Assembly: GCA_904374465.1 (NCBI GenBank)
Contig: CAJFFY010000019.1
Span: forward strand, 1 to 43,880
From: an uncultured Subdoligranulum sp.
Lineage (GTDB): Bacteria > Bacillota > Clostridia > Oscillospirales > Ruminococcaceae
DNA length: 43,880 nt
Direction: 5' to 3'
Part shown: positions 7,363 through 15,591 of the stretch, piece after piece
How the letters are laid out: each line of letters opens with the position of its first letter
Position numbering within the stretch: the stretch's first letter is position 1
Position numbers and translations under genes: made by a program
The notes under the pieces: model-generated
Told to the model about the DNA's origin: nothing
Database searches by the model: none
The model's input: only the letters and a program-made list of their open reading frames with translations

Positions 7363-9569
7363 GCTGTTTCCTCCCATAATTGCCATTGTTGTTCTTCATC
7401 CCGGTTCCGTGCCCGGTTTATTTCCTGCCACAGCACCGCCTGCACGGTCTCGGCGGGGCGTTCCGGGGCGGTCAGGGCATCCCAGCGGCTGGCATACTGG
7501 TCCTCGTAGTCCCGTTGGGGCACACAGACCATCCAGTGGAAGGTCTGGCCCGGGGCACCGTGCACCAGGGCCGGGGGGCCCGGTTCCACCCAGAGGGCCC
7601 CCGGGGCCGTGGGGGTGACCTGCCACAGGGGCGGCTGCCGGGGACTGACCGTCTCGGCAAAGCGGGGATCCAGCGTCAGCAGGCAAAGGCCCGCCTCGTC
7701 ACAGACGCCGGTGCCAAAATCCATAAAGCGGGGCTGGGGGCTTTCCAGCGTGTGCAGTTTCAGCGTGCCGAAGCCCGTTTCCACCAAGCGGTTTTTTTCG
7801 CCCCGGATGCCCAGGGCCTGGGCAATGAGCACGCCGCCGGTGATCTGCACATTCTGCTCGCCGTTGGCGTCGGTGAGGGCGAACTGACCGCCGTCCAGAC
7901 CGGCGCGCAGCACGGCGAATTCATGGCGGCCGCCGCTGTTGGTCAGGCCGTAGCAGCGCATAGAGCCCATATCCTGCCCGTCCTGGGAATAGCCGTAGAT
8001 GGCGGAACAGAGCTCCTCGCCGGCATAGCTGAAGAAACCGCCGTTGAGCACCGAGGACCGCAGCCGCCCGCTCTGGCTGTTGAAGGAGCCGTTGGCGGTG
8101 ACGTTGCCGTCCGGGGACAGGCGGAAGTTGGTGCTCTCGATGGCCAGGGTGTTGGCGGTGAAGGTCACCAGCCCGCTGCTGACGGTGACACTGTCGGCGT
8201 CGGCGGCAAACTGGGTGCGCACCTGGCCCTTTTTGACCACCGTCAGGTCCAGGCCGTTTACCGTCTGCTGCAGCTGGGTGGCGTTGCCCTCCAGGTCCTC
8301 CGTGCGGGTGGTCAGCCCGTCCACCGTCAGTTCCAGCCGGGTGTAGGCCCCTTCCAGCTCGCTGGCCTTGATGTCCAGCCCGTCGATGTCGGTGTGGATT
8401 TCCAGCATTTTGCCCTGCAGGTCGGTGTAGGTTTTTTCGTTCACGGCGGCCACGCTGTCCCGCCGGGCGTTGCCGGTGGCCTCCAGCGTCAGGCTCTGCC
8501 CGGCCAGGGTGCGCCGCATGACCGGAACGGTGTGGAGGACGCCGTAAGCGTCGGTGACCTCCACCGTGCCGCCCGCCTCGGGCAGGAGGTTGCCCGCCCC
8601 CAGCACCCGCACCGAAAGGGGGGTGTACCGGGCGGCGGCCAGCGTCTCAAAGAGATGGCGGGCCACCGGACGCAGCCGGTCGGCGGTATCGGCGGTGAGC
8701 AGCAGGTTGCCCTGCACCACCAGGGCGTTGGTGCCCGCGGCGTCGGCGGGATAGATCACCCCCACGTCGCTGTCGCTCTGGCGGATCTGCACCTTGTCCA
8801 GGGGGGCGGTGTCGTAGTCCTCATACCGCAGGGTGCCCTGCAGGTAGGGCATGCTCCGGCGGCAGAACCGCCATACCCGATCGTCGCGGGTGCGCAGCAC
8901 CGCCCCGGCCAGCCGCAGGGCTGTGACGGTTTCCCGCACGCCGGGGGCGATGCATGCCCCTGCCTTGGGCGGTGTGTACCAGTCGAAGGTCAGCCGGCCT
9001 TCCGGCGTCATGCGGGCAAACCGGCAGGCAATCTGCCCCGCCCAGCGGATGAGCTGCCGCCCGGTGAGGCCGTCGGCATAAAATTTCTGGACGCTGTACC
9101 CGGCCTGGGGCAGCGCGGCGGGCAGTCCCTCGGCCAGGGACACCCCGCATTGGTCGCAGACCCCCTGCACCAGGGTCCCCAGCGACAGGGGAAAATCCCC
9201 CTGCCGTTCCCGCAGCCAGGGAGAAATATCCCGGTCCAGCAGGATCATGCGGTCGTAGGCGGTGATGCGGCAGACGTTGGCGCTGGCCTTGACGGGCTGC
9301 TCCGCCCGGAAGATACCCACCTGCCGGCGGGTGCCGGTGTCGGTATCCCGCCGGAAAAGGGTCAGTTCCGCCCCGGGGGCAATGGCCGGTCCGTTGCCCG
9401 GCGCCCACAGTTCCAGTTGGACGCTGGCCGCACAGGCGGCGCCGGGCACCAGGTCGGTGGTGTCGTTGACCTCCTCGGTGAGGGTCACGCTGCGGATGGA
9501 CACCGCCCCGGCGTCGGGGCCGCTGGTGAGCAGGGTACCGTCCGCCAGCAGAAGTTCGTGTTTCAGCAT
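7359..9569 (-). CDS. Phage tail-tip protein (Tal/prophage endopeptidase tail family)
   Basis: A 736-residue protein starting at the ATG at 9569 (MLKHELLLADG), which follows a TGAGGAGGGGCCT ribosome site; the longer open frame upstream is not credible because it is low-complexity and overlaps the previous gene. Residues 1-370 match the base of siphophage tail-tip proteins: VTLTEEVNDTTDLVPG, an ELTLFRRD strand, AYDRMILLDRDISPWL and GYSVQKFYADGLTGRQLI. This is the domain layout of gp27-like tail hub proteins. Residues 400-480 are coiled-coil rich (MLEIHTDIDGLDIKASELEG). The C-terminal 250 residues carry a fibre-like domain (FNSQSGRLRSSVLNGGFFSY). It should sit at the tip of a non-contractile tail and contact the cell surface. 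Confidence 0.85.
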   Translation of the reverse strand: MLKHELLLADGTLLTSGPDAGAVSIRSVTLTEEVNDTTDLVPGAACAASVQLELWAPGNGPAIAPGAELTLFRRDTDTGTRRQVGIFRAEQPVKASANVCRITAYDRMILLDRDISPWLRERQGDFPLSLGTLVQGVCDQCGVSLAEGLPAALPQAGYSVQKFYADGLTGRQLIRWAGQIACRFARMTPEGRLTFDWYTPPKAGACIAPGVRETVTALRLAGAVLRTRDDRVWRFCRRSMPYLQGTLRYEDYDTAPLDKVQIRQSDSDVGVIYPADAAGTNALVVQGNLLLTADTADRLRPVARHLFETLAAARYTPLSVRVLGAGNLLPEAGGTVEVTDAYGVLHTVPVMRRTLAGQSLTLEATGNARRDSVAAVNEKTYTDLQGKMLEIHTDIDGLDIKASELEGAYTRLELTVDGLTTRTEDLEGNATQLQQTVNGLDLTVVKKGQVRTQFAADADSVTVSSGLVTFTANTLAIESTNFRLSPDGNVTANGSFNSQSGRLRSSVLNGGFFSYAGEELCSAIYGYSQDGQDMGSMRCYGLTNSGGRHEFAVLRAGLDGGQFALTDANGEQNVQITGGVLIAQALGIRGEKNRLVETGFGTLKLHTLESPQPRFMDFGTGVCDEAGLCLLTLDPRFAETVSPRQPPLWQVTPTAPGALWVEPGPPALVHGAPGQTFHWMVCVPQRDYEDQYASRWDALTAPERPAETVQAVLWQEINRARNRDEEQQWQLWEETA

Positions 9570-9579
9570 AGGCCCCTCC

Positions 9580-9954
9580 TCAGCACTGGATGATGTTGAA
9601 CTTGCAGTTGCGCCAGGTGCCGGTGCGGGCGTTGCGCCAGGCGATGCTGTAGTTGCTGCAATAGCAGGTGGAGACCTGGGTCTCGGTGGAGGAGCCTGGC
9701 TTGGGATGGGTGAAGGCGAAGGTGGCCTTGCCCGCAAACAGCGCCAGCAGGGCGGCGTATTCGGCGTCGGTCAGGTGGCTGTAGGCAAAGCTCCAGCTGC
9801 CCACCTTTTCCCGCACCACCACCCGGTGCATGACGCCGCTCTCGTCCCGTCCGGCGTCGCTGGCGTCCAGGTCGGTAAAGGTAAACACCGGTTCGGCGTC
9901 GGGTGCCGGCATGGGCACCCCGTCAATCCTGTAAAAATCCACAGTCTGTGCCAT
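9580..9954 (-). CDS. Phage distal tail-like protein
   Basis: A 124-residue protein (MAQTVDFYRIDGVPMPAP) located between the tape measure and the tail-tip genes, exactly where the distal tail protein (Dit) lies in Siphoviridae-type operons. It contains VVVREKVGSWSFAYSHL, a beta-strand-rich segment, and a Cys-containing C-terminus (STCYCSNYSIAWRNARTGTWRN). It is shorter than typical Dit proteins and I could not recognise its family with certainty, so the assignment rests on gene order. It starts three bases after the tape measure stop, so translation is coupled. Confidence 0.65.
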   Translation of the reverse strand: MAQTVDFYRIDGVPMPAPDAEPVFTFTDLDASDAGRDESGVMHRVVVREKVGSWSFAYSHLTDAEYAALLALFAGKATFAFTHPKPGSSTETQVSTCYCSNYSIAWRNARTGTWRNCKFNIIQC

Positions 9955-9957
9955 GGC

Positions 9958-11679
9958 TTACCCCCTTCCCGTGACGACGGCCCGGTGGCGCCGGTAGCGG
10001 TCGGCGGCCCGGCCGATGACCTCGTCGCCGATCCGGATGCCGTAGATGGCTTCCAGAATTTGCTGCAGCTGGGTCGCCACCTGTTCCAGGGCGGCCAGTT
10101 CCCCGTCCTGCAGGTCCTGCATGACGTCGGCCACCGCCTGCTGGATGGTGGCCAGCGGGGCTTCCACGTTGGTGCCGCTGCGCTGGTCACCCAGCAGCGC
10201 CAGGAAGGCCCGGTTGGGCGGGATAACCGCCCCCGCGGCCAGGGCGGGCCCCGGCAGGGCGCGGGCGTAGGCCAGGTTGGGGGCGGCGCTGCGTCCGGCC
10301 AGCCAGTTGCCCGCCGAGGCAATGGCCCCCGACGCCGCCCGGCCGGCCCCCGAGATGGCGGACAGAATGCCCGAGATGGCCGACCCGATGGCCCCGGCCA
10401 TGTTTTGCACCAGACTGATCAGCCCGCTCACGGCGTTTTCCACCGTGGCGGTGATGGTGGCCCAGACGGTCTCGACCGCATTGGCCATGGCCTGCCAGGC
10501 CGCCTGCCAGTTGCCCACCAGCACACCCGACACAAAGTCGGCCAGTCCCCGCAGCATGGCCAGGGCGGCGGTGACGGCTCCGCCCACCACGGTGACGGCG
10601 GTGCGCACGGCATCGGCCACGGCGGCAAACACCTGGGTGAACACCGGCCCGAAGGTGGCGATGAGCCAGTTGATCAGCGGGGCCAGCAGGGTGTTCCACA
10701 GGGTGAGCAGCAGGTTCATCACCGCCCCCAGCGCCAGGGTCAGCTGCTGCCACAGGGGTTCCAGGCAGTCCGTCCACAGGGCGCCCACCTGGGCGATGAG
10801 TTCCAGCAGCACCGGCTTGAGGACGCTCTGCCACAGGGTGCTCAGCAGGTCGGTCAGGTTTTCAAAGGCCAGCACGACGCCGTCCAGCAGCGGCTGGCCG
10901 TAGACGCTCCAGGCGTTCTGGATGCCGGCCATAAGCCCCTGCCAGATGGTCAGCAGCAGGTCCAGGGCTGGGCGCACCACGTTGTTGACCGCGTCGATGA
11001 GCAGATCGCAGAGCCAGACAAAGGTATCGCCCAGCACGGTGATGGCGGTGGCCACCACCCCGCCCACGATGGGCGCAAACGCCTGGGAGAAGCTGTTGAC
11101 CACCCCGGGCAGAAAGACGGTGGCCAGATACTGGGCCAGCGGCAGCAGTGCCTCGTTCCACAGGGCCAGCGCCGCGGCCTTGACGGGGCCCCAGACGGTC
11201 TGGGCCGCGGCGGCGATCTGCTGCCAGGCCGCCTGCCAGGCGGCGATGGCCGGGGCATAGAAGGTTTTCAGGTACTCCCAGAACCGGCTCCACAGCCCCT
11301 GCAGGTCCTCCAGCAAGCTCTGCCAGATGGTACGCTGGGCCTCGGCCTCGGTCTTTGCTTCGGCGGTGCGCTTGGCGCTGCTGCCGCTGCTTTTTTTGGA
11401 AGAGCCCGACGTGCTCTTTTTGGCCGCGGATGTTTCTTCGGTTTGGGGGGCGGCCAGACGCTGGATCTCGTCAAACTTGGCCAGCGTGCGGGCGGATTTG
11501 GTGCTCTGGGCCGCGGTGTCCCGCAGGCTCTGGCGCAGTTCCTCCAGCACCTGGCGGGCAGCGCCGCCGGCATCCCCCACCGTCTGCAGGGCGGCGGCCA
11601 TCTTTTCCAGCGCGCTCTGCACGCTGCCGGAGGTGCCGCCCAGGCCGGACAGTTCGTCCAGCGTAATGGATTGTGCCAA
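9958..11679 (-). CDS. Phage tail tape measure protein
   Basis: A 573-residue protein beginning with a TTG codon at 11679 (LAQSITLDELSGL). This start is chosen because it follows a perfect AAAGGAGGAA ribosome site and lies behind the stop of the preceding gene; the longer open frame overlaps that gene. The N-terminal 150 residues are helical and charged with a Ser/Lys-rich linker. The centre consists of long hydrophobic helices with Trp every 10-15 residues (WQAAWQQIAAAAQTVWGPV, TLWQSVLKPVLLELIAQVG), typical of tape measure proteins. The length predicts a rather short non-contractile tail. The C-terminal part (LQQILEAIYGIRIGDEVIG) is helical. Confidence 0.88.
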   Translation of the reverse strand: MAQSITLDELSGLGGTSGSVQSALEKMAAALQTVGDAGGAARQVLEELRQSLRDTAAQSTKSARTLAKFDEIQRLAAPQTEETSAAKKSTSGSSKKSSGSSAKRTAEAKTEAEAQRTIWQSLLEDLQGLWSRFWEYLKTFYAPAIAAWQAAWQQIAAAAQTVWGPVKAAALALWNEALLPLAQYLATVFLPGVVNSFSQAFAPIVGGVVATAITVLGDTFVWLCDLLIDAVNNVVRPALDLLLTIWQGLMAGIQNAWSVYGQPLLDGVVLAFENLTDLLSTLWQSVLKPVLLELIAQVGALWTDCLEPLWQQLTLALGAVMNLLLTLWNTLLAPLINWLIATFGPVFTQVFAAVADAVRTAVTVVGGAVTAALAMLRGLADFVSGVLVGNWQAAWQAMANAVETVWATITATVENAVSGLISLVQNMAGAIGSAISGILSAISGAGRAASGAIASAGNWLAGRSAAPNLAYARALPGPALAAGAVIPPNRAFLALLGDQRSGTNVEAPLATIQQAVADVMQDLQDGELAALEQVATQLQQILEAIYGIRIGDEVIGRAADRYRRHRAVVTGRG

Positions 11680-11701
11680 GGAAAGTTCCTCCTTTCGGGG
11701 T

Positions 11702-12277
11702 TCAGGCACCCAGCCGCGCCAGCAACCGGCGCTTTTCCGCCCGGGCCTCGGGGTCTTCGGCGGCGCGCAGGTCCACCAGCGGGCGGTGGGTGCGGTAAAA
11801 GTCCAGTTCCCACCCTTCCAGCTTTTTGCCCCGGCGCAGCTTGTCCCGGATGGCCACCACCGTGGCGAAGGTGCCGTCGCCGATGGCGTCAAAGCAGCTC
11901 AGGAAGCTCCACCAGTGCAGGTAGGGCAGCGCCCGCACATCCCGCCCGGACACCGCCTGGATGCCCGCGGCGATGAGCGGTGCGTCCTGCTGCCAGTCCA
12001 TCAGCCGGGGCGCCGCGGGGCCGGGGTCAGGGCGGCCCGCCCGCAGGAACCCGGCCAGAAAATCGGTGGCCTGCTGCCAGTCCTGCCGGGGCATGGACGC
12101 AAAGTCGGGGTAGAACAGCCGCATGGCCAGGTACCACCGTTCCCCCTGGTCCAGGGTGGGGTCGACGGTGCCGTCCAGCCAGCGCATCAGTTCCAGGATG
12201 TCCCGGTAATCGGTGCGGATCTCATAGACCCGGTCCTCGATCACCGCCCGGGTGGGCAGTTCCCAGGGGCCGTTCAC
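11702..12277 (-). CDS. Gp15-family tail assembly chaperone
   Basis: A 191-residue protein of the bacteriophage Gp15 family. Diagnostic features are YRDILELMRWLDGT near the N-terminus and YLHWWSFLSCFDAIGDG followed by VVAIRDKLRRGKKLEGWE in the C-terminal half. Proteins of this family follow the major tail gene and precede the tape measure gene; they are considered the second tail assembly chaperone. The ATG at 12277 overlaps the stop of the upstream gene by four bases (ATGA). Normal translational coupling, rather than a programmed frameshift, is enough to produce it. Confidence 0.85.
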   Translation of the reverse strand: MNGPWELPTRAVIEDRVYEIRTDYRDILELMRWLDGTVDPTLDQGERWYLAMRLFYPDFASMPRQDWQQATDFLAGFLRAGRPDPGPAAPRLMDWQQDAPLIAAGIQAVSGRDVRALPYLHWWSFLSCFDAIGDGTFATVVAIRDKLRRGKKLEGWELDFYRTHRPLVDLRAAEDPEARAEKRRLLARLGA

Positions 12278-12720
12278 AGGGCGCCCCGGGCGGCGCGGGC
12301 CGCTTCGGCCTGGGCCTCGGCGTCGGCAGCCCGGGCCTCCAGATGGCGGCGGGCACCCTCCTGCAGGATGGGAGTCAGCGCTTCCAGCAGGTTCTGGACC
12401 ACCCGGTGGCCGTTGGCGGCCACTCCCGCCAGATTGACCCCGCCCAACGCCTTGTCAAAGTCGTTTTCGGGGCCGAAAACCTCCCCCAGCAGCGCCTTGA
12501 TGCGGGCGTCGTAGTCCGCCAGCAGGGCAAAGCCCGCCTGGGCGTCTTCGGCGGGCAGGGCGGCGCTTTTTTCGCCCAGTTCCCGGTCCAGGGCGGCCAA
12601 CTCGGGGCCCAGGGCAAAAAACCGGTGGTAGAGGTTGGGGTCGCTGGGGTTGAACCGCAGCACCCCCTTGCCGTTGATGCAGAATTCCTCCACACCGGTG
12701 TCAATGGATAGTTGCTTCAT
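12274..12720 (-). CDS. Phage tail assembly chaperone
   Basis: A 148-residue protein (MKQLSIDTGVEEFCINGKG) that begins with a beta-type segment on FCINGKGVLRFNPSDPN and continues as a long helix with many Ala and Glu. This matches the first tail assembly chaperone found between the major tail gene and the Gp15 gene in many Firmicute siphophages. The gene starts just beyond a strong terminator-like hairpin (12735-12766) and carries a GAAAGGAGCGCGG ribosome site. It is expected to bind the tape measure during tail assembly at lower abundance than the tail tube protein. Confidence 0.75.
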   Translation of the reverse strand: MKQLSIDTGVEEFCINGKGVLRFNPSDPNLYHRFFALGPELAALDRELGEKSAALPAEDAQAGFALLADYDARIKALLGEVFGPENDFDKALGGVNLAGVAANGHRVVQNLLEALTPILQEGARRHLEARAADAEAQAEAARAARGAL

Positions 12721-12734
12721 CCGCGCTCCTTTCT

Positions 12735-12766
12735 ATAAAAAAGGGGGACGGCCGCGGCCGTCCCCC
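12735..12766 (-). terminator. Internal terminator between tail tube and chaperone genes
   Basis: A perfect GC-rich palindrome (12743-12766) followed on the minus strand by TTTTTTATAG. It lies within the operon and no promoter follows it, so it most likely lowers expression of downstream genes. Confidence 0.85.
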
Positions 12767-12788
12767 GTCCCCCCGCGGAAAGCGGGGC

Positions 12789-13265
12789 TCAGCCCGCCGG
12801 GGTAAAGCTGTTGGCGGAGGGATCAAAGGTCCCCTTGGTCTTGACGCCGGTGTAGTGGACGTTGAAGGGGATCTGGTAGCCGGTGGTGTCGCCGCCGTAG
12901 CTGACGATCTCGATGTAGCATTCCTCCCTGACGGCGGGGTAGCTGCCGCCCTCCTCGCCCCAGAGCTTGACCTCCACCATGTCGGTCTTCAGGTCGTCCA
13001 GCACCAGGTCGCCGTCCAGGATGGCCTGCAGCTTTTCAAACAGCGGGTCGCCCTCCTCGGCATAGTAGGGGGCCACTTCCCCCTGCTTCTGGTAGCTGTC
13101 GATGACCACGGTGGTCTGGCCCAGGATGTTGGCCTTCTTCTCCACGTTGGCGCTGAGCTCGGGGGCGTATTCCTCCAGGTCGCGGCCCAGCCGGACATAG
13201 CTGGCCGGCTCATCGCCGAAGGCGGCGTTGAGGTAGTGGGCCATGTATTTGCGTTGGATTTTCAT
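12789..13265 (-). CDS. Phage major tail (tube) protein
   Basis: A 158-residue protein (MKIQRKYMAHYLNAAFG). The sequence YVRLGRDLEEYAPELSANVE, then KKANILGQTTVVIDSYQKQG and EECYIEIVSYGGDTTGYQIP, matches the major tail proteins of Clostridial siphophages, which form stacked hexameric rings. No contractile sheath gene is found nearby, so the tail is non-contractile. The ATG at 13265 overlaps the upstream stop as ATGA. The gene is followed by a strong terminator-like hairpin, in line with a product needed in many copies. Confidence 0.85.
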   Translation of the reverse strand: MKIQRKYMAHYLNAAFGDEPASYVRLGRDLEEYAPELSANVEKKANILGQTTVVIDSYQKQGEVAPYYAEEGDPLFEKLQAILDGDLVLDDLKTDMVEVKLWGEEGGSYPAVREECYIEIVSYGGDTTGYQIPFNVHYTGVKTKGTFDPSANSFTPAG

Positions 13266-13717
13266 GGGGTGTCCTCCTTATAGATTTCGGTGAATTCCGC
13301 CCGCAGGCGGAGGGTATAGCGGGCGGTGCCGGCGGCGTCCACCCGTTCCAGTTTGCCGTTTTCCGCCCGCAGGGTCTCCCCCTGGGGCAGGCCGTCGCCG
13401 AACACCGGCAGGGTGTGGGCGGCGCTCTGGGCGGCCACCCACCCTTCCAGGGTCAGCAGCCGTCCGGCGTTGGCCAGCGCCCCGGCGTCGTCGCCGGGGG
13501 CCAGCGGCAGGCAGAGGCGCAGCACAAACTCGGCCCGGCAGCGCAGCGTCACCCCGCCCAGCACATCCTCCTTCCGGGTGAGCACCGTGACCCCCTGGGG
13601 CCACAGCCCGCCGGTGCCGGGGGCGGGCCCGGCATCCTGGATGCGCAGCGGGATGCCCTGCAAAGCGGGCGCCACGGTCAGAAAGTCCCGCAGCGCCGCC
13701 AGTGCGTTTTCCTTCAT
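13262..13717 (-). CDS. Phage tail terminator / minor capsid protein
   Basis: A 151-residue protein (MKENALAALRDFLTVAPAL). The centre (VTLRCRAEFVLRLCLPLAPG) and the C-terminal TARYTLRLRAEFTEIYKED are beta strands typical of the minor capsid/tail terminator proteins that precede the tail tube gene. Such proteins cap the tail at the head-proximal end. The ATG at 13717 has an AGGAGGAACGCCC ribosome site. The exact family name is uncertain; gene order gives most of the support. Confidence 0.7.
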   Translation of the reverse strand: MKENALAALRDFLTVAPALQGIPLRIQDAGPAPGTGGLWPQGVTVLTRKEDVLGGVTLRCRAEFVLRLCLPLAPGDDAGALANAGRLLTLEGWVAAQSAAHTLPVFGDGLPQGETLRAENGKLERVDAAGTARYTLRLRAEFTEIYKEDTP

Positions 13718-13736
13718 GGGCGTTCCTCCTTGGACA

Positions 13737-14144
13737 TCAGTTGGTCAGGCTGTGGGCGCCGGTGCCGCTGCCCGTCCACCAGGTTCCGGCCTCCAGATGA
13801 TGCAGCACCTGCCCCCGGTAGAAGGGCAGCACATACTGCACCACCGCCACCCGGGGGTCCACCCCCGGCACAAAGGTACCCCAATCCGCCCAGGAAAGCT
13901 CCGGCCCCTCGCCGGGGCAGAGCCGGTCCCCCGGTTCCAGGGTGTAGTCCACCCCGTAGCGGGCGGCGGTTTCGGGCACCACCAGCAGCATGGCGGCGGT
14001 GGCGGTGGTGCCGTCGGCGGCGGGGGTGCGGCGGTGGCCGTGCTGCCAGAACACCCCGCGCAGCACGGTGCGGGTGACGGCCAGGGCGTCGGTATCCCCG
14101 TGGTAGACCGTCACGGTACGGCCGAAGAGCGAGCGGTCACGCAT
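13737..14144 (-). CDS. Phage head-tail joining / minor capsid protein
   Basis: A 135-residue protein (MRDRSLFGRTVTVYHGDTD), rich in beta strands (RTVLRGVFWQHGHRRTP, AAMLLVVPETAARYGVDYTL). The segment PGDRLCPGEGPE followed by VAVVQYVLPFYRG resembles minor capsid proteins found after the connector gene in related prophages. The start overlaps the end of the upstream connector gene by eight bases. A role in joining head and tail is inferred from order. Confidence 0.65.
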   Translation of the reverse strand: MRDRSLFGRTVTVYHGDTDALAVTRTVLRGVFWQHGHRRTPAADGTTATAAMLLVVPETAARYGVDYTLEPGDRLCPGEGPELSWADWGTFVPGVDPRVAVVQYVLPFYRGQVLHHLEAGTWWTGSGTGAHSLTN

Positions 14145-14508
14145 GGGGCAGCCACCGCCCGATCTGCAGGTAGTACCCGGCCTCGTGCCGGTAATGGGCG
14201 GCGCGCAGGGCCAGGGTGGTGGCGCACAGCTCCGGCGGGGCGGTGTAGGTCTCGCTGACGCTGCCCACCGTCAGGCTGGCCAGGCCCCGGGCTTCGTCCT
14301 CCTGCTCAAATTCATACATGGCGTCCGCAATGGCGCACAGGGCCATGGCCTGGGCCTGTTCGGGGTCCAGCCCCCTGCGGGGTGCCACCGCATAGAGGTC
14401 CCGCATCCGGGCCAGTTCCGCCCCGGCCCGGCGCAGCAGCCGGGGGAATGCCTCCTGGGGGATGTCCTCCCCCAGGTAGATTTCCCGGTAAAAGGTGTAA
14501 TCGGGCAT
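14137..14508 (-). CDS. Phage head-tail connector protein
   Basis: A 123-residue, almost wholly helical protein (MPDYTFYREIYLGEDIPQE). The run FPRLLRRAGAELARMRDLYA and QAMALCAIADAMYEFEQEDE, followed by SETYTAPPELCATTLALRAA, fits the head-tail connector type (gp6/gp15-like) that forms a ring beneath the portal. It directly follows the capsid gene, as expected. The ATG at 14508 follows an AAGGGGGCCTGCCC sequence. Confidence 0.75.
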   Translation of the reverse strand: MPDYTFYREIYLGEDIPQEAFPRLLRRAGAELARMRDLYAVAPRRGLDPEQAQAMALCAIADAMYEFEQEDEARGLASLTVGSVSETYTAPPELCATTLALRAAHYRHEAGYYLQIGRWLPHA

Positions 14509-14520
14509 GGGCAGGCCCCC

Positions 14521-15378
14521 TTACGCTTCCTTGAACTTGGCCAGCACCACCTTGGCTTCGTTGGAGAGCACCGCCACGTAGAACTCGTCGGCGGTGATCT
14601 CGGTGGTGCGGGTCTTGGGTTTGCGCTCGGTTTCGATGTTCACATCCCGCTTGCGATAGATGGTCAGGGCCGGGATCTCGTCGTCCACCTCGGGGTCGGC
14701 CTCCAGCTTGACGATGGGGCAGCAGTAGACGCCGTCCTGCAGGGGGACCTTTTTACTGGGCACCAGGCGGCAGCCGGCGATCATGCCGATCTCGCCGGTG
14801 AGGGCCACGCCCGCCTGGTACTTGTCGGCGCTGATGAAGTCGGGGTTCTTGCGCAGCTGGGTGACCTGTTTGGGGTGGAGGAAGAGCACCTTGTCGGAGC
14901 AGCCCATCTCCTCCTCAAAGAGGTCGACGGCGTCCACGATGGCGTTGTAGCTGATGGCCGCGGACGAGCCGTCGTAGACCAGGCTGGCGCCCTGCAGGGC
15001 GTCCATGCAGTCGTTGTCGATCTTGGCGGCGATGGCCAGGGCCAGCTGGGTGTTGGCCTCGCCCACCGGGTTGCCGTAGCCGGAGAGCACGGCCTCGTCG
15101 GTGAGGCCGATGCCCTTCATGGCCTTTTTGATGGTGGCCTTGCGGGTGGAGGTGGTCATCTTCTCGATGGCCACTTCGCCGCCCTCCTCCACGTCGGCGG
15201 CGTCGCCGATGTAGGTGTAGGCGGGCACCGTGATGGTGTCGCCGGGCACGCCGGCCAGGGTGTCGTCGATCTTGGCGAAGGGGGCCACCCGCAGTTTTTT
15301 GGGGATACGGGCCGACACCATGTCGGCCATGACTTCGGGGTCGATGAGATCAGAGAGTTTGGTCAGAAAATCTGCCAT
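14521..15378 (-). CDS. Major capsid protein, N4-gp56 family
   Basis: A 285-residue capsid protein of the HK97-fold group. The opening MADFLTKLSDLIDPEVMADM and SARIPKKLRVAPFAKIDDTL, then PGDTITVPAYTYIGDA and VEEGGEVAIEKMTTST, are the hallmark of the N4-gp56 major capsid family. VLFLHPKQVTQLRKNPDFIS is the conserved P-domain strand and helix. No capsid protease gene is found next to it, and the first residues lack an obvious cleavable scaffold. The ATG at 15378 follows an AGAAAGGAAGGATTCC ribosome site. This is the most diagnostic structural gene of the module. Confidence 0.92.
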   Translation of the reverse strand: MADFLTKLSDLIDPEVMADMVSARIPKKLRVAPFAKIDDTLAGVPGDTITVPAYTYIGDAADVEEGGEVAIEKMTTSTRKATIKKAMKGIGLTDEAVLSGYGNPVGEANTQLALAIAAKIDNDCMDALQGASLVYDGSSAAISYNAIVDAVDLFEEEMGCSDKVLFLHPKQVTQLRKNPDFISADKYQAGVALTGEIGMIAGCRLVPSKKVPLQDGVYCCPIVKLEADPEVDDEIPALTIYRKRDVNIETERKPKTRTTEITADEFYVAVLSNEAKVVLAKFKEA

Positions 15379-15414
15379 GGAATCCTTCCTTTCTGTGTAC
15401 AGGGTTGTGGCGGC

Positions 15415-15591
15415 TCAGTCCCGGCCGCGCAGGGCGGCATAGCCGGCGGGGTCTTCCCGTTTCAGGGCCAGCCGTTCCCGGTAGCCCATCCGGTCAAAGG
15501 CGGCGCGGTCGGGGGTGACGGGCACGCTGCCGGTGCCGGCGGCATAGGGCGCCGGGGCGGCGGTTTCGGGGGTGTGGGTGGTTTCTTCCAT
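15415..15591 (-). CDS. Small protein between portal and capsid (scaffold-like position)
   Basis: A 58-residue protein not present in simple open-frame lists. It starts MEETTHTPETAAPAPYAAG and ends YAALRGRD. The ATG at 15591 overlaps the portal stop as TGATG, which shows translational coupling. The first half is Thr/Pro/Ala-rich and likely disordered, the second half charged and helical (RERLALKREDPAGY). Scaffolding proteins usually occupy this position, but this one is very short; it could be a scaffold remnant or a decoration protein. Confidence 0.75.
   Translation of the reverse strand: MEETTHTPETAAPAPYAAGTGSVPVTPDRAAFDRMGYRERLALKREDPAGYAALRGRD

Noticed and set aside
3208..9593. Long plus-strand frames (632 and 737 codons) across the tail genes
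   Set aside because: Shadows of the minus-strand tail genes. They lack ribosome sites and cross several real gene boundaries.
9570..9737. N-terminal extension of the tail-tip protein up to 9737
   Set aside because: The extension is Pro/Ala/Ser-rich, overlaps the previous gene and the real start has a strong ribosome site.
12274..12277. Programmed frameshift between the two tail chaperone genes, as in lambda G/GT
   Set aside because: The second gene has its own ATG in a coupled ATGA overlap, and no slippery heptamer is obvious at the junction.
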